Below, one piece after another: positions 8,102 through 17,723 of a DNA stretch of 64,000 bases. Source of the DNA: Gluconobacter morbifer G707. Its GTDB lineage: Bacteria > Pseudomonadota > Alphaproteobacteria > Acetobacterales > Acetobacteraceae. Both the position numbers and the translations under genes were made by a program. Within the stretch, counting starts at the first letter, position 1. Each line of letters begins with the position of its first letter. Below the pieces are notes generated by a model. That model was not told the origin of the DNA and did not search any database. It saw only the letters and a list, made by a program, of their open reading frames with translations. The stretch lies in the NCBI RefSeq assembly GCF_000234355.1, contig NZ_AGQV01000005.1, forward strand, positions 227,260 to 291,259. Direction: 5' to 3'.

Positions 8102-11100
8102 ATGAATTTCTGTCGTCTGTTCATCGACCGCCCCGTTGCAACAACACTGATGTCCGTTGCCATCTTCATGGCAGGGGTCATCTGCTACCCGCTGCTGCCG
8201 GTGGCCACGATGCCGGACGCCACGACGACAGACATCATGGTGGTCGCCAGCCAGCCGGGTGCCGATCCACAGCAGATGGCCAGTTCCGTCACGACGCCAC
8301 TGGAGCGGCGGCTTGGATCCATCGCCGATCTCCAGAGCATTGAATCCGACACCAGTTCGGGACAGGCGCAGATCTTCATGGAGTTCTCGTCTTCCCGCAA
8401 TATCGACGGCGCCCTGCGCGATACACAGGCGGCCCTGCGCGCGGCACGCAGCGACCTGCCGACCGGGACGCTGGATTCCGATCCACAGGCCTTCAAGCTC
8501 GATGGGGGTGGTTTTCCGGTCTATCTCATGAGCCTGACCAGCGATAACGCCTCACAGGCGGAGCTGTATGACGTGGCCAATATCCGCGTCAAACCGCTGC
8601 TGGCGCAGGTCAAGGGCGTCGGCCGTGTGGAGGTTGTCGGTTCCAGCGAGCCGGCCGTCCGGGTAGAGATGAATCCCGGTCCACTCTATAAATGGGGCAT
8701 CGGCTTCGAGGATATCCGCACGGCGCTGGCTTCTGCCAATGCGTTCACACCCAAAGGCTTCATCGACAGCCACGGCACGCGGATGATGCTTTCCACCAAT
8801 GATCAGGCCATCAATGCCGCCCAGTACCGGGACCTGATCGTCGGATACCGCAACAACATGTATCCCGTCCGCCTCAGTGACGTCGCAACCGTCATCGACA
8901 GCGTACAGGACGTTTACCAGACCAGCTACATCAACGGCCATCGGGCCATTACGCTCGTCGTCACGGCGCAGCCCCATGCCAATACGGTGGCGATCGTCGA
9001 TGGCATCAACGCCAATCTGAGCCATCTGCGGGAAGCTCTCCCCGCCAGAATCAATCTCGTGGTGGGACTCGATACGTCCCGCTCGGTCCGGGCGGCGCTG
9101 GAGGATGCGAAGATGACGCTTGTCATTTCCGTCATCCTCGTCGTCCTCGTGATCCTGATGTTCTTCCGGCGCATGATCACGACCCTCATCCCTGCCGTGA
9201 CCGTCCCCATCGCCCTGTCCGGCACACTGGCGGCCATGGCGGCCTTCAATTTCACACTAGACGTCCTGTCCCTGATGTCCCTGACGATCGCGGTGGGGTT
9301 CGTGGTCGATGACGCCATCGTGGTTCTTGAAAACATCGCCCGGCACATCGAGGAAGGCAAAGACCGCTACGAGGCCAGCCTGATCGGATCTGCCGAAATC
9401 GGCTTTACGGTCGTGTCCATCAGCGCATCCCTGATCGCGGTGTTCATTCCGCTCCTGTTCCTGCCCGGAACGGCCGGGTCGATCATGTTCGAATTCTGCA
9501 TGACGATGATTTCCGCCATCGTCATCTCCATGTGGCTGTCCCTGACCCTGACACCCATGATGTGCGCACGCCTGCTTGAGGTCGATCACCCGGATGCACC
9601 CCGCCGGGGCCTGACCGGGAAAATCGCCAGCCTCACGGAAATCATCCTGGACCAGACAGGCGAACTCTATGCCCGCTCCATGCGACACTGTCTGCGCCAC
9701 CCGATCCTGATGGGCCTGACCCTGCCCCTCAGCTTCGTGGTGCTGGTCGGGTCCGTTGTGCTGATGCCCAAGGAATTCATTCCCGAACAGGACATTTCCC
9801 TGCTGGAAGCACGCGTCAAGGGTGACGCCACGATGTCCTTTCAGGAAACCGACCGCCGTCTGCGTGAAATCGGTGGGATCGCCCAAACGGACCCGGACGT
9901 GATCTCGACCACGATCTTCAGCAATGACAAGCGCTCGGGTCAGATCTTCCTGCACCTGAAGGACAAGGACCAGCGCCCGGCCGCCAGCGTGATCCTTCAG
10001 CGCATCCGCAACCGCCTGCCGCATGAAGCCGGCGCGGACGTGTCCTTCTGGAGCGTTGGCGGCAACAGCCAGGGCGGCAACAGTTCCAACAATACGGGCA
10101 GTTACCGTTACGTCCTGCGTGGTGAGAATATCGAGGACCTCTACGCCTACATGCCCAGGCTGCTCAGCGCGCTGCGGGCATCGGGAAAGCTGGTGAACAT
10201 CTCCTCAACGACGGAAGGTCAGTCTCTCGCGGCCTATGTGACTGTGCGCCGTGATACCGAAGCACGTTACGGCGTCACGCCGCAGCTGATCCAGAATACC
10301 CTGTATGACGCCTACGGACAGGCCATCGCCTCCACCATCCACCTTCCCACAACGGATCACCGCGTGGTCATGGTCGTGGCGCCGCAGTATCGTGAAAGCG
10401 CGGAAATGCTGAAGCAGATGTGGATTTCCACTGCTGCCGGAACCGCCGCTGGCGGTGTGGCCTCCAACCTCATCCGCGCCAGAAGCGATGCCACGACCTC
10501 CACCAGTACCTTCACGTCCCTTGCCACGGCATCAATCCAGAATTCCCTCGCCAACCAGATTTCTGGCAATACGTCGAGCGGCTCCGCTGTTTCATCCTCG
10601 ACCGAAACCATGATCCCGCTGGCAAATGTGGCCTCCGTTCTCTGGAAACCACAGCCGCTCGATATCTCGCATCGCAACGGCTATTATTCTTCCGATATTT
10701 CCTTCGATGTCGCCTCGGGCGTGTCTTACAACCAGGCCGTCCAGCTCATCCAGCAGACCATGGCCGACACCCATCCGCCCGATGGCATTCTGGGCGAATT
10801 CACTGGAACAGCCGGTAACACAGCCGAAGTCATGAAGAACGGTCTGATCGCTTTCGCGGCGGCCATTGCAGTCATGTATATCGTGCTCGGCATCCTCTAT
10901 GAGAGCCTGATCCACCCGATCACCATTCTCTCCACCCTCCCGTCCGCCGGGATCGGTGCCGTGCTGGGGCTTTGGATCTGTGGCGAATCCTTCAGCATCA
11001 TCGCGATCATCGGCATCATCCTGCTGACCGGTATCGTCAAGAAAAACGCCATTCTGGTCATTGATTTCGCCATACAGGCCGAACGCGAACTGAGCATGTC

Positions 11101-11407
11101 CCCAAAAGACGCCGTTTTCCATGCTTCCGTCACCCGTTTCCGCCCGATCCTGATGACGTCTCTCGCCGCTGCGCTCGGCGCCGTGCCACTCATCTTCAAT
11201 CACGGTTATGGCAGCGAAATGCGCAAGCCGCTTGGCGTCTCCATCCTCGGAGGCATGATCGTCAGCCAACTTCTGACTCTTTATACGACGCCCGTCGTCT
11301 ATCTCTGGATGGATGCCATCGGCGCTTGGACGCGTCGAACCATCCAGCGCGCCCTGACGGTCTTCCATCGTCGGGATCGGTCCTCCTCCCTGCCTGAGCA
11401 GATCTGA
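8102..11407 (+). CDS. RND-family multidrug efflux permease (HAE1-like), orphan
   Basis: This 1101-residue inner-membrane pump has the RND plan: TM1 at residues 10-30, a large periplasmic domain, a TM2-TM6 cluster (about 335-500), a second periplasmic domain and TM8-TM12 (about 915-1075). The proton-relay region GFVVDDAIVVLENI is intact. It contains two low-complexity insertions, an Asn/Gly/Ser patch at about 650-665 and a Ser/Thr/Ala stretch at about 780-835, which usual family members lack. No adaptor or outer-membrane factor is adjacent. The gene to the right (flgA) is convergent, so partner proteins must come from elsewhere. Confidence 0.88.
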   Translation: MNFCRLFIDRPVATTLMSVAIFMAGVICYPLLPVATMPDATTTDIMVVASQPGADPQQMASSVTTPLERRLGSIADLQSIESDTSSGQAQIFMEFSSSRNIDGALRDTQAALRAARSDLPTGTLDSDPQAFKLDGGGFPVYLMSLTSDNASQAELYDVANIRVKPLLAQVKGVGRVEVVGSSEPAVRVEMNPGPLYKWGIGFEDIRTALASANAFTPKGFIDSHGTRMMLSTNDQAINAAQYRDLIVGYRNNMYPVRLSDVATVIDSVQDVYQTSYINGHRAITLVVTAQPHANTVAIVDGINANLSHLREALPARINLVVGLDTSRSVRAALEDAKMTLVISVILVVLVILMFFRRMITTLIPAVTVPIALSGTLAAMAAFNFTLDVLSLMSLTIAVGFVVDDAIVVLENIARHIEEGKDRYEASLIGSAEIGFTVVSISASLIAVFIPLLFLPGTAGSIMFEFCMTMISAIVISMWLSLTLTPMMCARLLEVDHPDAPRRGLTGKIASLTEIILDQTGELYARSMRHCLRHPILMGLTLPLSFVVLVGSVVLMPKEFIPEQDISLLEARVKGDATMSFQETDRRLREIGGIAQTDPDVISTTIFSNDKRSGQIFLHLKDKDQRPAASVILQRIRNRLPHEAGADVSFWSVGGNSQGGNSSNNTGSYRYVLRGENIEDLYAYMPRLLSALRASGKLVNISSTTEGQSLAAYVTVRRDTEARYGVTPQLIQNTLYDAYGQAIASTIHLPTTDHRVVMVVAPQYRESAEMLKQMWISTAAGTAAGGVASNLIRARSDATTSTSTFTSLATASIQNSLANQISGNTSSGSAVSSSTETMIPLANVASVLWKPQPLDISHRNGYYSSDISFDVASGVSYNQAVQLIQQTMADTHPPDGILGEFTGTAGNTAEVMKNGLIAFAAAIAVMYIVLGILYESLIHPITILSTLPSAGIGAVLGLWICGESFSIIAIIGIILLTGIVKKNAILVIDFAIQAERELSMSPKDAVFHASVTRFRPILMTSLAAALGAVPLIFNHGYGSEMRKPLGVSILGGMIVSQLLTLYTTPVVYLWMDAIGAWTRRTIQRALTVFHRRDRSSSLPEQI

Positions 11408-11433
11408 CGGTTCTGATCCCGCGCCTGAATGAA

Positions 11434-11453
11434 GACGGGATGGCTTTCCCGTC
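11434..11453. terminator. Short hairpin between convergent RND and flgA genes
   Basis: GACGGGA and TCCCGTC form a 7-bp stem around TGGCTT. There is no T-run on the plus strand, and the stem reaches into the flgA stop region. It is a weak terminator candidate. Confidence 0.3.
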
Positions 11454-12447
11454 AGAGCGTGGGCAGACTGGGCGTCGATGGTCGCTGGCGGCTATCGGCG
11501 GAGAGCGGCATGATCCCCGGGATGACGTCCACCTCCGTCCGGTCGAGAACCCGCGCCGTCAGAATCATGCGGCTGTTCGGGTTGTAGACATGCACAGTGT
11601 CTCCTTTTCCCGCCGCCTCAAGCACCGTTCCAGACACCGTCAGATGCAGTCCGCCTGAAGTAAAGGAAGCCACGACGGGGCTTCCGCGATGGACAATCTG
11701 CGGGTGAACCAGCATGGACGCACCAAGCGCCTGCCCTTCCAGCAGGCCCGTCCGGGCTTCCAGACCCACTCCGTCTTCCGGAGACTGAAGAGCATCTTCC
11801 GGAAGCTGCGATGCCCGGATCAATCCCGTCGTAATATCATCCGGCAGGATGAGCTGTCCCGAATGCAGGGCATGACGCAGCACGACGGCACGGACCTCCA
11901 TCGTCACGGTTCCGTTCACATTGAAAACCGTTGGCTGTCCACCATGCGCGGACGGAATTTCGAGCCGCGCACTGAAATGCTCCGCTCCCCGCTTTGGGGC
12001 TTCAAGATGTAGCAGCACAGGAGCGGCCCTGTCCTCCAGAGGAGCGGCAACAGGCCTGAAGCCTGAAAGAGAAATTTCGACATGACCTCCCGGCGGCAGA
12101 TCCAGCTCCTGCCGGATGACAGGCAGGACATCTTCCTCCGTCACCAAACGGGTCGCGCGCGTCAGAGTTATGGAAACGAGAGGGGAGGCGTCCGGCCAGT
12201 CCACGCCAAACTGGGCAGCGATGGCCGTCAGTTGCGGACCACCCACCGCGTAATTTGCGCCCAGCGCCGGGGCATCTCCGATTTCCATATCCTGTCCAGC
12301 GCCGAGGCCGGAAAACAGATCGGACAACCGGACGCGGGCATGATCGACCGTGACACCAGTGCGCAGTGTTGCCGCATAGGTGAAAACAGGAAGGCCGGAC
12401 ACCGCCAGCAGGACCACCAGCCCCCCTGCTCCCAGAGTCCGGCGCAT
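11452..12447 (-). CDS. flgA: Flagellar P-ring assembly chaperone FlgA
   Basis: This 331-residue exported protein has a signal peptide ending near TYA. The C-terminal half has SAF-domain features: AVVLRHALHSGQLILPDDI, EGQALGASMLVHPQIVHRGSPV, and the final GDTVHVYNPNSRMILTARV. FlgA is the periplasmic chaperone for P-ring protein FlgI. It lies two bases after flgG in the flgF-flgG-flgA transcript, an order typical of alphaproteobacteria. The usual next gene, flgH, is absent; a convergent RND gene follows instead. Confidence 0.9.
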   Translation of the reverse strand: MRRTLGAGGLVVLLAVSGLPVFTYAATLRTGVTVDHARVRLSDLFSGLGAGQDMEIGDAPALGANYAVGGPQLTAIAAQFGVDWPDASPLVSITLTRATRLVTEEDVLPVIRQELDLPPGGHVEISLSGFRPVAAPLEDRAAPVLLHLEAPKRGAEHFSARLEIPSAHGGQPTVFNVNGTVTMEVRAVVLRHALHSGQLILPDDITTGLIRASQLPEDALQSPEDGVGLEARTGLLEGQALGASMLVHPQIVHRGSPVVASFTSGGLHLTVSGTVLEAAGKGDTVHVYNPNSRMILTARVLDRTEVDVIPGIMPLSADSRQRPSTPSLPTL

Positions 12448-12449
12448 GT

Positions 12450-13241
12450 TCAGCGGCCTGCCAGATTGGTCAGGGTCTGCATCATGTCGTCAGCCGAAGT
12501 GATGACCTTGCTGTTCATCTCATAGGCGCGCTGGGCCGTAATGAGGTCGGTGATTTCCGTCACCACATTGACGTTGGAACTCTCGACGAAGCCCTGTTCG
12601 ATACTGCCATATCCCGTACTCTCCGGCGTGCCCATCATGGCATCACCCGATGCAGTCGTCTGGGTGAAGAGATTCTGCCCCATCGCCGCCAGTCCGTTCT
12701 CATTGGTGAACGTCGCAAGCTGAAGCTGTCCCACGATGGTTGAATTGTTCTGCCCCGCGATCGTGACGCTCACCTCTCCGGACTGGTCAATGCTGATGCT
12801 CTGGGCGTTGTTGGGGATCGTGATGGTCGGGCTGAGACGATAGCCATCCGCCGTAACGAGCGAGCCGTTATTGTCTATGGAAAACGTGCCATCGCGTGTG
12901 TAGGCCAGCTGACCGGAAGGAAGCTGGATCTGGAAATACCCCCGCCCCTGTACGGCGAGATCAAGGGCATTGCTGGTCTGTTCCAGACTGCCCTGCTCGT
13001 TGATGCGGTAAATAGCGGCCGTCTTCACACCGAGACCGATCTGCGCGCCGGATGGAACCGTCGTGCCGGTATCGGATGAACTCGTCCCGACGCGGCGCAT
13101 GTCCTGATACATCAGGTCCTGGAATTCGGCGCGGGAGCGCTTGTATCCCGTCGTGCTCATGTTCGCGATGTTGTTGGATATGGTTTCGACGTTGGTCTGC
13201 TGGGCCTGCATGCCCGTTCCGGCGATGTCGAGTGCGCGCAT
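12450..13241 (-). CDS. flgG: Flagellar distal rod protein FlgG
   Basis: This 263-residue axial protein begins MRALDIAGTGMQAQQTNVE, followed by SNNIANMSTTGYKRSRAEFQD, the hallmark rod-protein N-terminus. The middle has GRGYFQIQLPSGQLAYTRDG and the C-terminus has EGFVESSNVNVVTEITDLI plus a heptad-like helix. It has no Sec signal because rod proteins leave by the flagellar type III system. FlgG forms the distal rod. Confidence 0.95.
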   Translation of the reverse strand: MRALDIAGTGMQAQQTNVETISNNIANMSTTGYKRSRAEFQDLMYQDMRRVGTSSSDTGTTVPSGAQIGLGVKTAAIYRINEQGSLEQTSNALDLAVQGRGYFQIQLPSGQLAYTRDGTFSIDNNGSLVTADGYRLSPTITIPNNAQSISIDQSGEVSVTIAGQNNSTIVGQLQLATFTNENGLAAMGQNLFTQTTASGDAMMGTPESTGYGSIEQGFVESSNVNVVTEITDLITAQRAYEMNSKVITSADDMMQTLTNLAGR

Positions 13242-13263
13242 GGGAATTTATCCTTGTGTCCCG

Positions 13264-14004
13264 TCAGGCGGAGACCTGAACGATCTTGTCTATGGCGTTC
13301 TGCTGGCGTGTCGCCTCGGCATCGACGAACTGGGCCATGAACTGGAAGTTTCTCTGGATATCCAGCATCTTCGTGACCTCGGTCATGGTCTGGACATTGC
13401 TGCTTTCGATCATGCCCTGCACGATGTTGGGACGTTCGACCGCACTGGTGGGCTGATCCGATTTCAGGAGACGGCTGCCCTCGGCGTGCAACTGGTTATC
13501 GTCCTGTGCCGTCACGATCCCGATCTGTCCCTGTTCCCCCGTTTCGGTGGAAATGACGCCATCCGAGGAAATGGTGATCCGGTGATCGTTCGGAGGCAGG
13601 ACGAGAGGCTGGCCATCCTGCCCCAGAAGCGGGTTTCCGGCTTCATCGACAATGGTGCCGTCCCGTTCCTCCGCAAAAGTGCCGGCCCGTGTCAGGCGGA
13701 CACCACCAGCCGTGCGGACCTGAAAATATCCCGCCCCGCCCAGAGCCAGATCGAGCGGATTGCCCGTCTGCTGCATGTCGCCCTGGTCATAGTTGCGATA
13801 GGTGGCACGATCCTGCGTGTAGGATTCCGTCTCCGCCCCATCCGGCTGCTGACTGCCATGCTGATGGGACAGATAGTCCGTGAAGAGGACATTCTCGCGC
13901 TTGTAACCGGCTGTCGAACTGTTGGCCATGTTGTTGGCCACGACGTCCATGGCGCGCTGCTGCGCGTCCATGCGCGAAAGGGCGATATAGGTGCTGTTCT
14001 CCAC
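13264..14004 (-). CDS. flgF: Flagellar proximal rod protein FlgF
   Basis: This 246-residue rod protein starts MENSTYIALSRMDAQQRAMD, then VVANNMANSSTAGYKRENVLF. The central GGAGYFQVRTAGGVRLTRAGTF and the C-terminal MIESSNVQTMTEVTKMLD are shared with FlgG. It is first in the flgFGA operon, 22 bases before flgG. It is secreted by the flagellar export apparatus as part of the proximal rod. Confidence 0.95.
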   Translation of the reverse strand: MENSTYIALSRMDAQQRAMDVVANNMANSSTAGYKRENVLFTDYLSHQHGSQQPDGAETESYTQDRATYRNYDQGDMQQTGNPLDLALGGAGYFQVRTAGGVRLTRAGTFAEERDGTIVDEAGNPLLGQDGQPLVLPPNDHRITISSDGVISTETGEQGQIGIVTAQDDNQLHAEGSRLLKSDQPTSAVERPNIVQGMIESSNVQTMTEVTKMLDIQRNFQFMAQFVDAEATRQQNAIDKIVQVSA

Positions 14005-14097
14005 GGCCAGGGCTCCGGTCCATCCCGATTTCGGATGGCATCCTACCCGTTCAACACTTTCCCAATCGTTAACCTGCCCGGATCATACCACTGGCAG

Positions 14098-15282
14098 TCA
14101 TTCCGATTCATCCCTGCGATAGGGCGACAGGGTGGACAGGGCGTCCGCTTCCTGTTCCATCGCCCTGCGTTCTTCATCCAGGAAACCGGAGACGGCCCGT
14201 CGCAGCCCCGGATCGAGCAGGGCATGGGCCGAATGCGTGAAGGACGGCAGGTAGCCGCGCTGGATCTTGTGTTCACCCTGCGCGCCCGCCTCCACCCGTG
14301 AGAGACCATGCGCAATGGCGAAATCGATGGCCTGATAATAGCAGAGTTCGAAATGCAGGAAGGGCCAGTTCCCCTCACACCCCCAGTTACGGCCATATAA
14401 AGTATCGGCACCCATCAGGTTCAGCGCGCCAGCGACTAACCTGCCGTCCTGCTCCGCCAGCATCAGGACAACGCGGTCTCCCAGTCTCTCCGAAAGAAGC
14501 GGGAAAAAGGCGGGTGTCAGATAGGCGCTGCCCCATTTCCGGTCCACCGTGGACTGATAGAAACGGTAAAATGCCTCCCAGTCCGCAGCGGAAATATCCC
14601 TACCGCGACGAGTCACGAATGACAGCCCACTGTCCTGCGCCGCGCGGCGTTCCTTTCGGATAGCCTTGCGCTTGCGGGATGCCAGTGCGTTCAGAAAATC
14701 ATCGAAAGAGCAGTATCCGTGATTGTGCCAGTGGTACTGGATGCCCGTGCGGTGCAGATAACCCGCGGCCTCGAAGGCTCTCAGGGACGGTGCGTCACAG
14801 AAATTGGCATGGAGGGAAGACAGATCCATCTGGGCAGTGGCCTGAACCAGTGCCTCCGCTAGAGCCACGGCGGTTGCCGCCGGATCAGGCAGACCGGGCC
14901 GCAGCAGGAGACGCGGTCCCGGAACCGGAGAAAACGGAACAGCACAGACGAATTTGGGATAATACCGTCCGCCTGCCGCCTCATAGGCACGGGCCCAGGA
15001 CTGATCGAACACGTATTCGCCCCAGGAATGGGCTTTTCCGTAAAGCGGTGCCAGCGCGGCGATCCGGCCTTCCGGATCGCGCAGGGCGGCGTGGCGGACC
15101 AGCCAGCCCGTCCCGTCCGCCACGGAGCCGCTGTCTTCCAGTGCGGACAGAAACCCGAAGGAGACGAACGGGTTGCCATCTCCCGCGCACTGATCCCATG
15201 CCTCAGGTCCGATTTCATGGATCGAGGCATGGAGGGTCAGGGTCCAGTCGGAAGAGGGCGGGGATGTATCGATCTCTTCCAT
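14098..15282 (-). CDS. COG3146-type GNAT/FemAB-like acyltransferase
   Basis: This 394-residue protein has the COG3146 hallmarks: NPFVSFGFLSALEDSGSV near the N-terminus, EYVFDQSWARAYEAAGGRYY, KRKAIRKERR mid-protein, and MGADTLYGRNWGC plus FHFELCYYQAIDFAI toward the C-terminus. These proteins adopt a FemAB/GNAT fold and are annotated as peptidoglycan-related acyltransferases, but the real substrate is not established. The stop of ridA is 8 bases upstream, so the two genes are cotranscribed. Confidence 0.8.
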   Translation of the reverse strand: MEEIDTSPPSSDWTLTLHASIHEIGPEAWDQCAGDGNPFVSFGFLSALEDSGSVADGTGWLVRHAALRDPEGRIAALAPLYGKAHSWGEYVFDQSWARAYEAAGGRYYPKFVCAVPFSPVPGPRLLLRPGLPDPAATAVALAEALVQATAQMDLSSLHANFCDAPSLRAFEAAGYLHRTGIQYHWHNHGYCSFDDFLNALASRKRKAIRKERRAAQDSGLSFVTRRGRDISAADWEAFYRFYQSTVDRKWGSAYLTPAFFPLLSERLGDRVVLMLAEQDGRLVAGALNLMGADTLYGRNWGCEGNWPFLHFELCYYQAIDFAIAHGLSRVEAGAQGEHKIQRGYLPSFTHSAHALLDPGLRRAVSGFLDEERRAMEQEADALSTLSPYRRDESE

Positions 15283-15290
15283 CTGAGTCT

Positions 15291-15758
15291 TTATTCCACT
15301 TCGAACAGGGCTTCGACCTCGACCGGCGCATTCACCGGCAGGCTCGGAACGCCGATCGTGGAGCGGGCATGACGTCCGGCATCACCAAACACCTCGACGG
15401 CCAGATCGGATGCGCCGTTCATGACGACGGCATGGTTTGTGAATTCCGGTGTACAGGCAATGAAGCCCCCAAGACGAACGACACGCCTGATCCGCGACAG
15501 ATCACCACCCAGAGCGGCCTTTGCCTGTGCCAGCACATTGATCAGGCAGGCGCGCGCGCAGGCAACGCCCGCATGTTCGGACACATCTTCACCCAGCTTG
15601 CCGCTGATGAGCAGCTTTCCATCCACGAGGGGAAGCTGACCGGAGACGACAAGCTGGTTTCCAGTACGGACCGTCGTAACGTAATTGGCGACCGGAGCCG
15701 CGGCTTCCGGCAGAGTGATTTCAAGCTCGGCAAGACGGGTTTCGGGGGTATTGGCCAC
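15291..15758 (-). CDS. RidA/YjgF-family protein
   Basis: This 155-residue protein resembles the longer RidA subgroup: LPEAAAPVANYVTTVRTGNQLVVSGQLPLVDGK is followed by a strand with RVVRLGGFIACTPEFT. The family Arg near the C-terminus is in ARSTIGVPSLPVNAPVEVE. RidA proteins hydrolyse reactive enamine/imine intermediates made by PLP enzymes. Divergent subgroups such as this may act on other substrates. It sits 66 bases from the ClC gene and 8 bases from the acyltransferase. Confidence 0.88.
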   Translation of the reverse strand: MANTPETRLAELEITLPEAAAPVANYVTTVRTGNQLVVSGQLPLVDGKLLISGKLGEDVSEHAGVACARACLINVLAQAKAALGGDLSRIRRVVRLGGFIACTPEFTNHAVVMNGASDLAVEVFGDAGRHARSTIGVPSLPVNAPVEVEALFEVE

Positions 15759-15824
15759 GGAAAATCTCCAGTCACTGAAACGGAAAGGTCAGGAAAGGGA
15801 CGTTACCGCGCCAGGCGGGGAATG

Positions 15825-17642
15825 TCATGTCGGGAAGCTCTCCTCACCCGCCAGGGTCCGACGGCTCCGTTCCAGTTCCTCGGCATAGCGCCGGAGGGCA
15901 TGCTGTTCCGTCAGCGTGCCGACCACCTGCCGGGATTCACGGTCTTCCACCACCACCAAAGCATCAGCTTCGGCCTTTGCGAACAGTTCGATCGCCTCGC
16001 GGATGCTCATGAGCGGGGTCAGCATCGCATTCTGGAAATGGGCAAGCGCCGTGACCGGCGTTGCCGTGGCGGGAGCGGCATGAAGATCCGCGAGTTGAAC
16101 CATGCCGGCATAACGCCCGTCACGGTCCAGCAGGACCAGACGCTGCGCCGAGCCGAGTGGAAAAAGACGCTGCGCCCGGTTGACCGGCGTGTCGAACGGT
16201 AACGTCCGGACCTGTTCGCGCATCATGCGGCGGACATTGAGGGAGCGCATCCACCCGATATCGACAGCCGACCGGATGGATTCCCCGCGCAGATGGAAAC
16301 GCCATGTCGCGAAGCTGTATCCGAAGAGACGACGGACCGTCAGGAGCGACAGAACCGCCGCCGCCAGTGTTGCGCCACTCATGGAAACGCTGCCCGTCAG
16401 TTCCAGCAGCAGACAGATCATGGTCATGGGACTGCCGATGATGGCGACGGCCATGGCGGTCATGCCGATCAGGGCACAGGCCGTGCTGGAATCCGGCGCA
16501 AGGCCCATTGGCTCCAGCATTGCGCCATACAGGATCCCCGCCAGCGTCCCGAGATAGAGCGAGGCGAAAAAAAGTCCTCCGCGAAACCCTGCCCCGATGG
16601 AAACAGTGGAGGCCAGTGCCTTGAGCAGCAACAGCCCGAAGGCAACGCGGGGCAGGATTTTGCCCGCGAAAACGGCCCGCATGGCGTCATGCCCGGCGGA
16701 AAGGGCGGAGGGATGGATCATGGCCAGCCCACCAACCAGCAGCCCCCCGACAGCGGGCCGGAGCCATGCCGGCCCCGGCAGCCGACGGAAAAGACCTTCT
16801 GTCTGGGTGACGGCATACATGAGGCCGATGGCGGTCAGCGCCGTCAGGATTCCGATAATCATGGCGCCTGCCGTTCCTTCCCAGGACAGCAGACCTGGAT
16901 TCGGAATCACGAGCGGTATCGGTGCGCATCCCAGAAAGCGCGTGGTTCCCACCCCTGCCAGCGCCGCCACGGCGACAGGAGAAAGGCTGCACAGCGAGTA
17001 GGATCCGATCACCAGTTCGAAGGCATAGAACGCGCCCGCAACCGGCGCATCAAAAGCCGCGCCGATGGCTGCACCCGCCGCAGCGCCTACCAGAACCCGC
17101 AGGTCTTCCCGCCGGACCCGGAAAGACCGTCCGATCTGCGAACCGAAAGCAGAAGCGATCTGCGTGAAACCGGCCTCCAGCCCGATGGAGGCGCCCACGC
17201 CATTGGACAGGATATTCTGTGTGACCAGCACCACACTGTCCGCAACGGACATGCGCCCGCCATGCAGGGCGTTTGCCTCGATCGGATCAACCGGGCGGCG
17301 CGGAGACAGTCTGGCCGCCAGTATCCCGAACAATCCGACAGCCACGCCCCCCAGTGTCAGGACCAGCATGGTCCGGACAGGCGGAAGGGTGGACAGGCCC
17401 GAAAGGCGGCCATCGCGTGTGGTTGCCTGCCCGAACAGGAGAAGATGCAGATCAAGGGTCAGCCAGGTGACCGCCACCACACACAGTCCGGACAGCACAC
17501 CGACCAGCGCCGCCAGGACCGTCAGCCAGATCTCATCACTCCGGACCATGGCGCGCAGGCTGCCGGGCGCCTGTCTCCGGTCATGGAACAGACGATTCAG
17601 GAACCGGACGGGAGCATCGAAGCGGTCAGGACGGGTGGACAA
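15825..17642 (-). CDS. ClC-family chloride channel/transporter with CBS domains
   Basis: This 605-residue protein has about ten membrane helices up to residue 450 and a cytosolic CBS pair at about 470-600. The filter region NGVGASIGLEAGFTQ keeps a glutamate at residue 156, matching the gating Glu of the GREGP motif. The first filter motif (GSGIP in many homologues) is not recognisable, being replaced near NALHGGRMSVAD, so ion selectivity and coupling are uncertain. CBS domains typically sense nucleotides. Its neighbours give no clear functional hint. Confidence 0.88.
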   Translation of the reverse strand: MSTRPDRFDAPVRFLNRLFHDRRQAPGSLRAMVRSDEIWLTVLAALVGVLSGLCVVAVTWLTLDLHLLLFGQATTRDGRLSGLSTLPPVRTMLVLTLGGVAVGLFGILAARLSPRRPVDPIEANALHGGRMSVADSVVLVTQNILSNGVGASIGLEAGFTQIASAFGSQIGRSFRVRREDLRVLVGAAAGAAIGAAFDAPVAGAFYAFELVIGSYSLCSLSPVAVAALAGVGTTRFLGCAPIPLVIPNPGLLSWEGTAGAMIIGILTALTAIGLMYAVTQTEGLFRRLPGPAWLRPAVGGLLVGGLAMIHPSALSAGHDAMRAVFAGKILPRVAFGLLLLKALASTVSIGAGFRGGLFFASLYLGTLAGILYGAMLEPMGLAPDSSTACALIGMTAMAVAIIGSPMTMICLLLELTGSVSMSGATLAAAVLSLLTVRRLFGYSFATWRFHLRGESIRSAVDIGWMRSLNVRRMMREQVRTLPFDTPVNRAQRLFPLGSAQRLVLLDRDGRYAGMVQLADLHAAPATATPVTALAHFQNAMLTPLMSIREAIELFAKAEADALVVVEDRESRQVVGTLTEQHALRRYAEELERSRRTLAGEESFPT

Positions 17643-17723
17643 GTCATCTCCCGGGCACGCAGGTATAGTCCTGTTTGGCGGGAAGACCGCTTCCGATCAA
17701 CTACCGTCACGGAAGGATCACGC

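Noticed and set aside
16293..17723. Upstream in-frame extension of the alpha/beta hydrolase
   Set aside because: It lies antisense to the ClC gene and has no family similarity. The ATG at 17724 with SD starts the conserved domain.
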